A DNA stretch of 64,000 nt from Xiphophorus maculatus (GCF_002775205.1 NC_036447.1:19698501-19762500), one strand, 5' to 3'; shown: positions 46,701 through 59,455, counted from the stretch's first letter. The notes: generated by a model from the letters alone, not told the origin. Program-made: numbers and translations.

Positions 46701-47472
46701 CCACATCGTCACTTTTCTTTTTATTTTATTTTTTATAGATAATAATTAAAACGTTTGCTTGTGTGTTTCACTTCCATGTGTCAGCAACTCATGATACAAG
46801 AAATACGCTAGAATTCCTCTTACTAGTTGACAGCTATTTTTCTGTATTAATCACAGAAGCAAATGGGAGTTTCCCTCTTTGCTTTTGTATGTTTTCAAGC
46901 GTTTCATATTCAGAAGTCCACTGCAAGGAATCTTTTTCCCACAGAATAGATTAATGTCCTGAACTGCAAAAGTCCTTGCCCTGATTGAAAGGACTTCTCA
47001 TATTTTGTGCCATGATTTAACTCTGGGACTAATCCAGAGTTTGTGCATCTGACATAGACAGACCTTGTAAAATTGGACTTACAGCCAATTGCAAATGAGG
47101 CATTGTCTGTGCATTTTAAAGAAAATGTGTCCATATTTATGTCAATATATTTATATTTAAGTGAGGGCAAAAGGGTGCCTGAATCTCAAAGGCTGAAGAT
47201 GTTTGTGATATACACTCTGCAACCACAGCTGACCTTTACAGAAAGCTGATGGTTATCTGAAATGGGAAATACAGAAACCCCCAATATGTTTGAGAGATTC
47301 ACTAATTCTGGGACCAAAAGGACCCAAAATATGTTGAATTCTTGCAAGAAAACGCTCATCTTAGTGTCTTTTGTTCGAACCGTTGACAACCTGCGTATTA
47401 TTAGAACCTATTAGACTGCAGAGTGAAACTGTAGATCAAGGAGATAAGTTGGACGACAGCTGACTCATAACT
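46701..47472. other. Gene-free stretch
   Basis: AT-rich; nothing recognisable. Confidence 0.3.
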
Positions 47473-47523
47473 CCAGATACACACTCATCATACCACCAGA
47501 TGAGTGTGTATCTGGTGGTATGA
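47473..47523. repeat. Two overlapping perfect inverted repeats
   Basis: First hairpin: CCAGATACACACTCATC (47473-47489), a 9-nt loop, and GATGAGTGTGTATCTGG (47499-47515). Second: TCATACCACCA (47488-47498), a 14-nt spacer, and TGGTGGTATGA (47513-47523). The loop of the first is an arm of the second, so only one can form at a time. Confidence 0.9.
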
Positions 47524-48004
47524 ACCCTGTAGATTTGTCAGACATAAGAACGTTCACGGACAATACTTCCCCATACAGCTGAACATTTCCCTGTCAGGTT
47601 GTACTTTATGACTTCACACGCGATTTTATGATGTCTTCTGAAAGAATTTAAAACATTTTTGGTCAACAGCATAACCATTTCTAAGGTATGTTGTACATTA
47701 TAATGTTTAATACACATTTCAAACAAGGGATAATTCTGAATTATTTAAGCAACCAAAGTGTTTTGGTATGAAGTGAAGTGTGCTTAAAGATTTTAAACTC
47801 AATATTTACTCATTTCATAGACAGGTGGATGTGATGTTATTATAGTTTTGGGCATCTATGCTTGTTTAAGTGGACATTGTGTCATAAAACAAGTTAATCC
47901 AGATTCCACATTATAAGAACAATTATTTCAATCAAGCTTAACCAATTAGACTTGATTGTAACAATAGAAATAAGAAATTATTTGAAAAGAACGCGACTGT
48001 CAGC
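47524..48004. other. Gene-free stretch
   Basis: AT-rich; nothing recognisable. Confidence 0.3.
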
Positions 48005-48490
48005 ATGAAGCAGGTCTCAAAATTTACTCCAAGAGTAAAGACTCATGCAAGAGGTGACATGAGAATCCAGAACAACATCTAAACCTCCACAGCCTCACTT
48101 GTCTCAGGGTTTGTGTTCATAATTCACAATATTAGAGAGACAAAAATGGCATCTATGTGAGATATTAAAGGTGAAAACCACTGCAACCCAAAAGGAACCC
48201 AAAGGATCATCAAGGCTTCTGGGAAGGTATTGTGTGGATTGATGAAACAAAAGTGCAACACACCAACACGGTGGTGGTTGTGTCATGGCTGGGGGTTGCT
48301 TTGCTGTAATTGGTGGAACGATAGACTCTGATCTCCTGCAGAAAATAAAGTAGAAGTGGGCGAGTACCCTCATATCAGGTAATTATTTTGAGCTACAGCA
48401 CAATTTGGATAAGCAGCAGAACAATGATCCAAAAGAACAATCTTTTAAGGTTTTGAAGTGACCTAGTCAAAGTCTGATAAGTTATGATTC
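48005..48490 (+). pseudogene. Decayed Tc1-like transposase C-terminal region
   Basis: Segments such as GGATTGATGAAACAAAAGTG, ACACGGTGGTGGTTGTGTCA and TGGCTGGGGGTTGCTTTGCT match the DDE-domain region of Tc1 transposases (the WSDE(T/S)K and GGG-rich blocks). Multiple stops and frameshifts are present. Confidence 0.65.
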
Positions 48491-49615
48491 TTGATTTATA
48501 TAGGGAAAAATTGTCCACATGTAGAGGATTTAAGAACCCAGTGAAAATACTCACTGTTAGTTATTGTCAGGTGTTGATGGGAGTTTTGATAGCCAAGAGT
48601 TGCTCACCCAGTTATCAGGTTTAGTGTGGTTACTTTTTTTTTTTTTTTTTTTTTTTACGTAAGACTGAGTTTGGAATGCATATGTTTCATGAATAAATGA
48701 AGTCACTACCTGAAAACTTCCTTTCATATTTACCCAAGTCATCTTTGTCTGATTTTTTTTTCTTTTGAAACATTTAAACATGACAAGAAAGCAAACAGAA
48801 AAACGATCGCTGACCGATGCACTGACCTTTTTCAGACTCTGTACATCGATGGTCATTGGAACGACCGAGAAGCAGAAAATGATCTTAGAGATGATGAAAA
48901 CTTGGACAGATTTGTTGATGGAAACGGTCAGCTGCTTTTCATTACAGGAGGGTGTTCAGATCTGAGGAATGCACCAACACTTTACACACCAATGCATGGG
49001 ATCTATAAATCACACAGATACTTACAGAAATGAAAACAGCATGTTCACTCTCTCTTTGCAACACACACACACCCACGCACACACACACACATATAAGAGT
49101 CCTTCTTCTTCTTCTTTTGCCTGGCTAATCACCCAGGAGGGACAGCAGTGACTCAGAACGAGTCATACACACAACACACGCAGAGCACGAACTCTCACAT
49201 ACATGCAAATGTTGCCAAAACGTCAGCAAACTTCATTAGTTATAATCCTCTGAGTTTGTGTAATAGTAAGATTCTGGTGTTTGTTGGTGCTTAGGGGTCA
49301 AACTTAGGCTTAGGCTTAGAAAACTGTTTTTTTTAAAAAAGAAGAAACCCTGATCTGACTTTATTTGGGAAGATGAAGACTTGGCAACATGTGACTCTGT
49401 GAGTTGTCATCACATGTGGTTAGATATCTCTCCCTTTTATCGAGATGTTTCTGCAAGTGGCTCAAAGTGAATAAATCACACGTTGTTGTTGAGAAGATAT
49501 GAAGGTGACTGTGTGATGCTGATTCCGTGTGGTTGAGGTTACTCATTAGAAATGAAAACGTTCAAGCAGCGACTCTGACTTGATTGAGGACCAGGGATCG
49601 ACATTTCTTTCCCAC
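48491..49615. other. Gene-free stretch
   Basis: Contains a poly(T) run (about 48635-48655) and a short (AC)n run (about 49060-49090). No exons supported. Confidence 0.3.
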
Positions 49616-49638
49616 TGTGTCAAAATTAATTTGACACA
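49616..49638. repeat. Short inverted repeat TGTGTCAAA/TTTGACACA
   Basis: Nine-base perfect arms around a 5-nt centre (ATTAA). The arms contain TGTCA/TGACA words, which resemble TALE homeodomain half-sites, but this is only a motif match. Confidence 0.6.
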
Positions 49639-51780
49639 AGGGGACAGATGCTGGATCGCTGACATATTTATGTCTTCTTGGGCATAACTGTAACTGTAAA
49701 ATCCACATAGCATTTTAGATGACACTTGAATAGTCTCTCGCTTGACAGTGAGATGTGAAAATTAAAGTTTTACAGCGGAGCATTGCTGATTTACAAATGT
49801 AGGTTGCAGATGGCTCAAAGGGACAGAGGAAAAGCAGTTTTGGCTGAGTTTTCCAACCCCCTCCCCATCCTCACATAGAACCACTAATCAGAGACAATGT
49901 GAAGTCATCACGCCCTCGTGGGATTTTACTGCCCGTAAAAATAAACCATACATGGCTCATAAGCGCTGTTGCTAATGCTGATATCACAAACTAACAAGCC
50001 TTGGCAGATTACTTTGCTATTCCAGGACAAATTCCTGTGTTTTTAATCAAATCGGCTGAAATTAGAGGGATTAGTTTCAGCTACGGTTTTTGTTGGATTT
50101 AAAGCCAATATAAAACGTGATGATTGGACATGACAGAAACCCCCCCACCTTCCAAAAAACAAGTCTAGATCTTGCAGTGAGACAGAAAGAGAGAGAGAAG
50201 ACAGGAAAAAATTCAGTTAAACGGGGAAGAAAGATGGACGAAGATGCAAAAGATCAGTGCACAGATGGATGGATGTTGTAACACAGAATGGGGAGGTGAA
50301 GGAGGGCGGTTTCTGCTGGCTTGGAGCTTGTGAGCGAACGTATGCGTCACCAAAGCTATTTCAAACACACACACACGCATACACACGCACGCACGCACAC
50401 GCGCATGGGATGAGCTTTGACTGTTTCCCTGACAACTGTAGGGGTTATTTGGGGGATCGGAGGTGGCATGTTTGTTATCAAAGCCCAAAAACAAAAACAA
50501 AGAAAAATTACTCCTGAATAAGTCATAACATGAGTGAAAGTTATGTAAGTAATGCTATACTCTGTGACTGTAACATCAGTCTGAGACGGAGGTGTGACAT
50601 GTTTTGAATTAGTTTTCCAACACCATCACACAGCTTCGCTAATTACTTCTAAGTTATTTCATCTATCAGACAGATGGAAAACAGACTGACGTCAAACTTA
50701 AAGAATTTCAGTATATGAGCTATACGTTACGTACCGCTGCTGATAAGACAGCTTCACACCTAACCGCATCCTTCTAATAGGACACAATGCAGCCGCACCA
50801 TTTTAACACGTCCAAAGAGCCTCAAGACAAGAACACACAAGATGCTCTTAATGGACTTCATTTTTATTCAGGTCTGTTTCTGGGAAAGGTGCTTATCTTC
50901 ATATTAGATGCCCAAATACAATCTCTCTCTTCCAGTGTGTGTAAAAAAAACAAAAAAAAAAAACACAGTTCAGGCTTAAAAATACACAACAACCCCCCAC
51001 CTACACTTCACTAGAGGAAATCAAGCATTTCCTGCTGCACAGGATGTGAGGTTAGCAGCTCGCCGCGTATTCAGCATATTATGAATGAGAGCACTATTGA
51101 AGTGCTATAATCAGTGGCAATCATATTTATATGAGATGCTGCACTCCCACACGTTGGCATGAATGGAGTTCAGGCTGGTTTTCATAAAAGGTCATTACTC
51201 TTCAAATGTGTTAAAAGATGTTTTAAAAAAAAGCTACATTTTGCATTTCAATAGCTTGTTATGTCACCTTATCCAATGTGATCTTTTCTCAGGAAGAATA
51301 CAATATTTATTCAACTAAGGTAGCGTTAGCTCTGTTTAGAGTGGCAGAAAACTAAGGCTGATTTAAAGATAAAAGCAAATCAACGACTGAACTGTCTTAT
51401 CTCGATTTACTTGAAGGACAGAAAAAGGATGAAGCAAGCCAACATCTCAACAGGAAATGATTCACTCCTAATTTACACTACACGCTCATGCTCAATGAGA
51501 TATAATCGAGAAATATTAATAACTAGCACATTTCCTCACCTGTAGCTTCCCTTTCCAAGTATTTACATGTATATATAAACACTGAAACAAGGTTATGTCG
51601 CTGTGCTTACAGACAATGCTGTGGTAATGTAGCACTGATGGTGTGTTTTGTGAGTTGTCCACAATCGTATTTTCCACTTTGGGCTAAATGTTCTATAAAA
51701 TTAAGTATGACTCAGCCCAGCTGTAAAGGTCTACGAGGAGGAAGGAATCTCTGAGATGGTGTTTTAATATTCTCCCTATG
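49639..51780. other. Gene-free region with candidate conserved blocks
   Basis: 49890-50060 and 51040-51180 are repeat-free blocks of mixed composition that could be regulatory. The rest holds AC/GC-rich simple sequence (50365-50405) and nothing codable. Confidence 0.2.
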
Positions 51781-52040
51781 TCGACGTGGGATCCCTCTGG
51801 GTACTCCGGCTTCCTCCCACAATCCAAATACATGACCCTGAGGTTAACTGGTCTCTTCAAATCGCCCTACTGTGTTAGTGTGTGCATGGCTGTTTACCTG
51901 TGATGGAATGACCACCTGTCCAGGATGGACTTCGCGTCTCAACCAGTGACCACTGGAGGCAGGACCCAGCACTCCCCATAAACCTGCAACAATAACTGGG
52001 TATTGATTATAGGAAGTGGATAGATGAAGGTCCAAGTTCA
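51781..52040. mobile_element. Common teleost interspersed repeat, degenerate
   Basis: GGGTACTCCGGCTTCCTCCC, ACAATCCAAATACATGACC, GAGGTTAACTGGTCTCTTCA and ACCACCTGTCCAGGATGGAC are recognisable parts of a very abundant fish repeat ending near GGATAGATGA. I cannot say with certainty whether its source is a LINE or another element. Confidence 0.6.
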
Positions 52041-52714
52041 AATCTGCTGTGGTTAATTTGTAATTTGAAACTTTATTTACAAATTACGAGAGTTTGAACA
52101 TAAATGCACAGACAGTATGATAACATACTGTACGTTTATACCATGATGATTGGTGATATTATGCTTCAGAAGGAGGATTTTTAAATACAGTTAACATTAA
52201 TTTTCTAACACCATTAACTATAGAGTAAACAGTGTCTGTGTGAGGTGTCAAATATATTGAGATATGGCTTCTGAAGATCTTCTGGTGAGCCAAGAGTCAC
52301 CTGACAAGGTTTAGAGAACAGGAAGAACATGCCAGATAAAAATAAAGCACATGCACTCACACACCACCCCCCCACACACACAGAGTAGTAGCTACTCCTT
52401 ATAGGAAAGGACAGCGAGTTACATTGAGTTAATGTAAGCAGCGTTTATTTTAGTTGACTTGTCCAATAAAGACACGTAGTTAAACACAGAACATCCACTT
52501 TCTACCGAGAAGAAAGTGAAACATCTCAATATTAACAGCAGCAATAACTACACATAATCATACTTTATTTTATTTTCTAAGAGAAACTTTCCAAACCAAC
52601 CAGGTCCGTTCCCTTATCATCAATAACTGGAGCATAAAGTGCTTTTGATAACTGGTTATGATTCTTTTACATTGCTGTGTCAGTTTTTAACCTTCTATTT
52701 GTAATTCAGTCACG
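52041..52714. other. Gene-free stretch
   Basis: AT-rich; nothing recognisable. Confidence 0.3.
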
Positions 52715-52925
52715 CTGAACTGCATTCAAGCATCAACTGTCCATTCAAAGTGACGCTGCAACATCTCAACAAGATTCAAGTCCAGAGTTTGACCAGGACT
52801 TTATTTTCAGCCGTTGCTGGCGTGCGTTGAACAATATTCCTGCTGCTGCCTAACCCACCTGAGTGAGTTTCACCTTGGGGTCACAAACTGATGGACAGAT
52901 ATTTTACTTCAGGATTTTATGATAA
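52715..52925. mobile_element. DNA transposon remnant, antisense
   Basis: AAGATTCAAGTCCAGAGTTT, GAACAATATTCCTGCTGCTG and TTGGGGTCACAAACTGATGG match the antisense layout of the transposase region seen at 32925 (a cargo-less relic). No open frame. Confidence 0.45.
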
Positions 52926-53690
52926 TTTTTTTATCATAATTTTAGCTACCTTCATGTTATCAGACAGGTTCTATTGAAACTATTTATTGATTCCACAAGT
53001 CAGGCAGTAGTCTGGTCTGTGTGTAACCAGGAACATTGAAATCCATCCAAGAACAGCTGGTAATCGCAGTCAATTCTTTATCTGATGGACATGTTGACTT
53101 TTCAGCTCCCTGTTTATGTTGCTTTTTATTTTTAATAAATAAAATTATAGCTAAAGATCAGCACCTTCATTTAGGCAGGAGATCCCTTTCTGATATCAAC
53201 AATTTCTTGATAATCTGAAACATTTCAGAGCATCAATGTAGCTCAGGATAATTTAATTCACTCTATCAAAAAAGAAAGTTTTTATCGCAGGCCTAAAAGG
53301 AGACAGAGTGTCTGTTTCACTGGAAAACCGATAAGCCTGAAAACTGAAGCATCTCTCTTCCATTTTACTCTTAGAAACCTTGCAAACTGTGTCAAGATCA
53401 CAGGTTACTTTCTATTAAACATAAAATTGCAAGAAATATTGCACAGTGGGGAGAAAAAAAAATGCTGATTTAGAGGGATAATATTTTATCAGGCTCAGAA
53501 AACAGAAATAAGCAGAGCAGATGAGAAACGTGCAGTTCTACAGCCAATGAGTGAGAGCAGAAATATAAAACAAATAATGGGAGAAAAGACAAGATGTGCT
53601 GTAGGTCAGTGTCACCTGGGTCAAGACTCGCTATAAAATGATCCAAGGAGAACACAGAGACTCTGCTGTCTGGCCCAGAAACAGGTGAGG
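52926..53690. other. Gene-free stretch
   Basis: No exons supported. Confidence 0.3.
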
Positions 53691-54540
53691 GGGGAAAGAA
53701 GGAGGAGGAGGAGGAGGAGAAGAAAACCGCTTTTATGCCCTTCTTCCATAATCAGAACACGGTCCGTTATTGGCCTTGGGCTGAATTTTAAATACACTGC
53801 TTATGCCAAGAGCTTCTGCTCAAGACAGGAAAAACATCCGAAGGGCTTTCGCCATGCTCAGCAAAGCACACCTAATGAACGCACGCATGTAGGAGGAGGA
53901 ATATGCTGACAGAAAGAGCGATAAGGACAGGAAAGTATCTGTGGAGGACAAAACAAGGTCGTCCTCCAGTGAAGCAGTCCAGCCCATAGATCTCTGCCTC
54001 GTGGCTGCAATCAAGTCAATCTGATTGAGCGATAACACCCTCCACCTCATTTCTGGGCGTCGAACCCCACAGGAGACACTCCACAGCTGGGAGGCAGAGA
54101 GAAAGACACACACAGAGAGGGAGAGAAAAGCAAAAGTGCAGTTTAACCGTTTCACTGCCAGGCAGAATTGAGTGTCCTGTGGTCGCCTGACTAAAACTGC
54201 TCCCTCTCGGTCTCTGTGTGCTCGTAGTTTCACTCCAGTTAGCATTGATAAAAGTGCTGTGGCCGACCTCTCCCAGTCACGCCTGTCTCCTCCACTACCT
54301 GCAGACGTCTGAGCGAGACGAAGCGGCATCTCAAAGCACGACAGGTCTCTATTAATGACTGGGTGTGGCGCGGCGAAAGCTTGTGCCAAACCGAGCAGAG
54401 CTGCTGTGGGGTAGAAATGCTAAAATGTGAAGTGTTCGCCGCTTCTGTGATAGCAGAGGGGATATGTATTTGTTTCTTATGACTATGTATGACTCTGCAT
54501 TTCCCCTTCACCGTCTCTCCCCGTTTCCCCTCGGCTCTCA
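53691..54540. other. Repeat-free, GC-balanced block
   Basis: After a short (GGA)n run (53698-53718) the sequence is complex and repeat-free, with open frames on the minus strand (53820-54389) lacking any recognisable domain. It may be regulatory DNA or non-coding exon sequence. I do not call a protein gene. Confidence 0.25.
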
Positions 54541-54559
54541 TGAGAATTTAAGGGGGGGG

Positions 54560-54569
54560 CCAAATAAGG
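54560..54569. promoter_or_regulatory. Perfect CArG box (SRF-type site)
   Basis: CCAAATAAGG fits CC(A/T)6GG exactly. It sits at the right edge of the repeat-free block. There is no identified gene or promoter next to it, so function is only possible, not shown. Confidence 0.35.
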
Positions 54570-54904
54570 AGGACTGAAACTGAAGAAAACCATGCGATAG
54601 AAAGCAGATGAGGCCGGTGATTAAATTCGTTAGTGGTTATTGCACTTGAACGTAAAACGCGAGGAAAGTCTTGAGTAGATGTTTGACAGAAAGATGAAAA
54701 ACAATTAGAATGTAAAAGAATTAACCTTGTGTGTTGCGCAATATCAGAATCAGAGGTCAAATGAATCTAATTGCATTGCATGGAGTTAAATTTAAAGCAT
54801 GCTTTAATTAAATTTTAGCCCTAACTTTGCTGAAAAACATCTACTGAGGTCACAAGATGATGAAACGCCTCATGAAAGGACTCACGCATCTTGATATTTT
54901 CACG

Positions 54905-55747
54905 TTTAGTCACTTTTCTTGTTTTGTTTTGTTTTTGTCTTAGTATTTTATGTGACAGACAAACTCAAAGTAGCTCAGAATTGTAAAGTGGCAAAAAAAG
55001 ATTCATCTATCCATCTTAAATCAACCGTGACAAGATATCCAGCATCCACTGAAAATTTGCATCCACACAGCATGACATGGCAACGCCATGCTTCACAATG
55101 GGGATGATGTCATCAGGATGATGTGCAGCACACACGCACAGCATTTTAAAATATATGTATGGTCTCATCTTGGTCTCATCTGAGCAGAGCTCCTTCTTCT
55201 ACATTTCTTCTGTGTTCCCTGCATGTCTTTGCTTTCAAGCGGGACAAATCTTAACAATGGCTTCCTCCTTGAACTTGCTCCCCTAAAAACTAGATAACTG
55301 CTACTGAGATTAAATCACACACAGGTGAACACTCTTAAGAAACTGGGAAACTTCTGACCGATAGAGAACTTGCAATTAATGCAATTAAGTTTTACTGGTA
55401 GCAGTTTGTCACTGTGGAAAATAGCCCAAAGTACAGAGGTTTACAGTTAAATAAGCAGACATAGTTCAAAGTTAATCTGTTGCATAAATTTATATGTTTA
55501 ATGGTCAATTAATTGGCTGCACTGGAGATTGTTTACAGTTATTAAAGTAAAGGAGAGTGTGTGCAAATGTAAAAGCCACAATTTTTAGATTTGAAAACCA
55601 CACATCACTTTGTTCTGATTCAGATTCATGCATTGCTCTGTGGTGATTTATCACATGAAATACTGATAGATCACTTCAAGGTGTGTGGCTGTAATGCGAG
55701 AAAATGTGAAAACGTTTAAGCGGTACGAATCGTTTTGCAAGGTACTC
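54905..55747. mobile_element. DNA transposon remnant retaining its right end
   Basis: Starts in TTTTATGTGACAGACAAACT and contains TCTCATCTGAGCAGAGCTCC, ATTAAATCACACACAGGTG and GATTTATCACATGAAATACT. It finishes with CGTTTTGCAAGGTACT, the decayed inverse of the end seen at 36388. It is about 840 bp with no open frame. Confidence 0.65.
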
Positions 55748-56130
55748 TGAGGTGAGCGCCCAGATCACCCAGTGAACTCACTCTCTGGTGACGGTTACAC
55801 AGCAGCATCTTAACGTGTCACCATAAAACCACCAGTCATACCAAACCCACTGGGGGCTGTGGGAGCTGCTGCTCATTGACCTTCTTTATGCCAAAACCTG
55901 ATGATCAGTAAAAGTATGTTCAGTGTGCATGTGCAGACTGAACGCTTAGTGAGAGCTTAAGCAAGCAGTTCACATCAATGCAAACTTTAATTTCAAACCA
56001 ATTTAGTTGATCATCTGAAATTAAATAACATTTAAGATAAGCCAGTTTCAAAGAAGTGTGGAAGGAATTTACCAGTGAGTTGTAAACCGAGCTGGAGAGA
56101 AATGAGTGTAGGGGGACTTTGGATTTCACA
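55748..56130. other. Gene-free stretch
   Basis: Nothing recognisable. Confidence 0.3.
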
Positions 56131-56167
56131 TGAGCGATTTGGTGCTCAAATTGCACCAAATCGCTCA
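56131..56167. repeat. Perfect 15-bp inverted repeat with 7-nt loop
   Basis: TGAGCGATTTGGTGC (56131-56145), loop TCAAATT, GCACCAAATCGCTCA (56153-56167). It is GC-balanced, unlike the AT-rich hairpins elsewhere. Confidence 0.9.
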
Positions 56168-57784
56168 CTGACTTGGCAATGTCAGTATTTTTACTTTTCT
56201 TGATGGAAACCTCTGAGTTCTGCTGCAGGTGTCACCTGCCAGCATAAGCAGTCATGTGACAAAACATGCCGACGATGTTTTTACTACAGATTTCTGAACA
56301 GAATCCACCACCTCAGAGAGTGTTGACATCCTACAATCCTCAGTGAAAGACAGAAATACCCAGGGCCTTTCCAGCTCCTCTTCAGAGCACGTTTCCCTGC
56401 TAGAGACATTTCTTTTGGTGTCATTTTGCAAGTTATTTACTCAACAGCCAAAGACCAAACTGAAGAAACAGCACTGGAACATTATTGTCAAAAACACTGG
56501 TGATTTGTGATTTGACTGTGTGGGACAAATGGACTGCATCAGCTAATTCATTCTGAAATTTTATCTTGCATGTTTATACTGTGCATAAACTGCAGTACAA
56601 AAAAAAAATCACAAACAAATCTGCCGAACACAAACATTTCTTTCTAAACAGTTGCTAAACTTGTTATAAAATGTAAGTCAGATGTTACTACAAGCCCTAA
56701 AGTAAATTCAACATTTTTGGCTGCAGCATAATTTCACTGTGTCATACGTCCTGTAAAACAATAACAATTTGTAGAACATTTCAACTACAGTGTAGCATGT
56801 ATTCCTCCTGTTATTTTGGTACACTTCTTACACCTTATAAATGTTCAACTAAGTTTTTAAGTTGATCTGAATTTTCAGGAACTTAAATTTTTGAGGAAAT
56901 TAGTAACCCACGACTTTCTGTTTCACTGATGTAAAAACATAATGTGACACAGAGGCCTATTTCTCTGAGGTACTCTTCAAGGTTGGGAAAAACAAGAAAC
57001 CCCACCATTCAATGCAGGTTGCATTCACAAGAGAACGTTATTCACCTAAATATGTGCAGAGGGATAAAAATAAAGCTTAAAGCAACTAGAGCTGTGATGT
57101 ACAGAGCTGGACAAAGACTCACAATGAAAAAGAGGGTAAAGAAGGTAAAAACATCTCCAAAGGTCATCACATCGGCACAGAAGATGCAACAGAACGACTT
57201 ATTCTATTTCATTTCACTTAATTTGACCAAAAAAATAAATAAATAAGAGAAGCATGTTTTCTCTTAATTAGGAGGCTCTCCTTTTTTGTGGACATAAAAG
57301 ATGTAACTTGTGTAACAGTTCAGAGTTCAGCTTCACATCGTGTGAGGCAACTATGCGTGGTGTTTACCTGTACTTCGTGGTTCTACCATTTTTTCTACTT
57401 TAGTTCGTTATTAGGAACACTTATCTGATAAGCATCTACAGAAATATGTGCAGAATGTCAAGTGTGAGCACACTGGAAGACGTCAGGAAATCATATATTA
57501 CAAAGAAAAAGATGCTCGCCCACGTCGTTTTATCTGTGTCATTTATATCAAGAGGGCTGTCACACACTCAAACAGAAAGTAGAAAATAGAGCACAACATG
57601 CTTTTCACTTATTTAATATGTATGTCACATTTGATTTTTATCTTTGTGCAGTTTAGCTTTTCAGTTGTTGGTTTAAGCATCGAGGAACAGAAACACATAG
57701 ATGATCTAATAGATAATCATTGCTAAAAATAACAAAACAAACGCTGCAGGCATGAGTGAGGATTTGGAGGACAATACTCTAGAT
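56168..57784. other. Gene-free stretch
   Basis: AT-rich; no exons or recognised repeats. Confidence 0.3.
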
Positions 57785-58117
57785 CAGGGGGTCGAACTCA
57801 TTTACATTTTGGGCCGTAGAAAGATCAAGAATTTCCTCAAAGGGCCGGTTGCAACAGAATGTATTTACAAAACTAACAGACTGTTAAACTATTAATAAAT
57901 AGTTGTCTCTGCATTCGATGAGTACTTCTTAAAATGAAATTATACTGAACATATTTTCACATTAAGGTTATTTGGCAAAATTTGTATAAAAACAGTTTTG
58001 ACTTGATTGATCAAGTATTTAAAAATGCAACTTTTATGTTGAAAATTATATTTATCTACAGTCAAGAGGACCGCGTAAATAATTTTGGCCTCCAAGACCT
58101 TGAGTTGGACACCTATG
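57785..58117. mobile_element. hAT-like non-autonomous element
   Basis: Left end CAGGGGGTCGAACTCATTTA, subterminal AAAGGGCCGG, and right end GAGTTGGACACCTATG. These are the decayed inverted termini of a hAT element, differing from the copy at 24095 in its internal sequence. The flanks share CTAG but no intact 8-bp duplication is seen. Confidence 0.7.
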
Positions 58118-58159
58118 CTAGTCTAGACACACATGGTATGTAAAAAAAAAAAATGCTAA

Positions 58160-58520
58160 AATTGATTTATTTTAAGGCAACACCTCAAGCTCACTGCTTG
58201 TGTGATATCATGGAAAACATTTTTTAAAACCAGCCAAGACATGAGGAAAAGAAATGTGTATCTTCATAAGTCAGGCTCATCGCAACTTTCAGATACCTGA
58301 AGGTGCCACATTCATCTGTTCAAACAATTATATGCCAGTTTATACAAGACGGAAAAATCCAGCTACAACTCTGTCCAGGAAGAGGAGAGGAACAGCCTAT
58401 TTGTGCATCAACCCCAGAACAAAAGCAAGAGAGCGTCATTATCTAGAGGAAAACTATGACTTGGAAATAAATGTGCATAATATTTCCTCAAAACTTCAAG
58501 GAAGAAACACAAATAAACTG
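58160..58520 (+). pseudogene. Decayed Tc1-like transposase
   Basis: Includes CTGAAGGTGCCACATTCATC, TGTTCAAACAATTATATGCC and CATCAACCCCAGAACAAAAG. These match the helix-turn-helix region and following linker of fish Tc1 transposases. It belongs to the same broad family as the fragments at 45065 and 48005. Confidence 0.65.
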
Positions 58521-59417
58521 GACCATCATCAAATCAAGGTTTAATGAAGTAAACCAGAGAAACAAACAGGTTTTCAGAGTCAGAAGCTAACCCAATGCAT
58601 GAAATACTGCAATGGTTACAACAAATAAAAGAATACTTCATGTCTGTTTTTTTTTTTAACTTAGTTTTCTTTTTTGAAACCGGGAGCCTATTTGTTGAAT
58701 CTGGTCTCCCCTTCCAATGTTTATCTAATCAGAAGAAAAACCAAGTCTTGTAAACATTTACTCTGAATTTGAAATAACAGCTCTGAGCAGTTCTTAGAAA
58801 GTTATAAAAGCTGTCAGACCACCCTTTCTGCAGGCAGAAGGAACCAGATGAGAAATTACACTTTTTGCACTTTTAATACAACAACAACTGACTAAAAGAT
58901 CACATAACTTAGTCCTTTTGACCCAAATTCCCCAAACTTGCGTTTTATGTGCATAAACGCGTGACATAACCGTGATCCTTTTTGTTAATATAGGGCATGA
59001 TGTTCAAAAGTGTGCTAAAACTGGCTTCTAAAGAACCCATCTCCTTCAGCCTGTTGCACAACACCTTTGAACGTTTCTGTGACAACAAAAAAATGATTGA
59101 AAGCTATACTATCACGCTGACTGAAACATCAGAGGAACTTCAGATAAAAGGATCCAAGAATAAACGAGGGACCAAATTATCACCAACACACACGCACATC
59201 GTAAACAGCAAATACAGTAAATGATGCAGCTGCTTGATCGGCTCATTCGAAGTCCGAGGCATTCACCTTCATTTCTTTCTGATATATTTATTGCTTCTCA
59301 TTTAGAGCTTTAGTTAATGACATGACTTATTGTGTAAATACAAAAAAGCAATAACCTCTGACCTCTATTGTGCTCACACGCTTAACTTTCTTAGAATGAG
59401 CTCAACTTTGACAGGAA

Positions 59418-59421
<4 letters not shown>
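58521..59421. other. Gene-free stretch
   Basis: No exons supported. Short open frames here have no recognisable domain. Confidence 0.3.

Positions 59422-59454
<33 letters not shown>
59422..59454. repeat. (TG)n microsatellite
   Basis: About 16 TG units, followed to about 59520 by a more degenerate TG/GC-rich stretch. Confidence 0.95.

Positions 59455-59455
<1 letters not shown>

Noticed and set aside
53820-54389. 189-codon open frame on the minus strand
   Set aside because: No family motifs, biased Ser/Leu/Arg content and no splice context. More likely open by composition.
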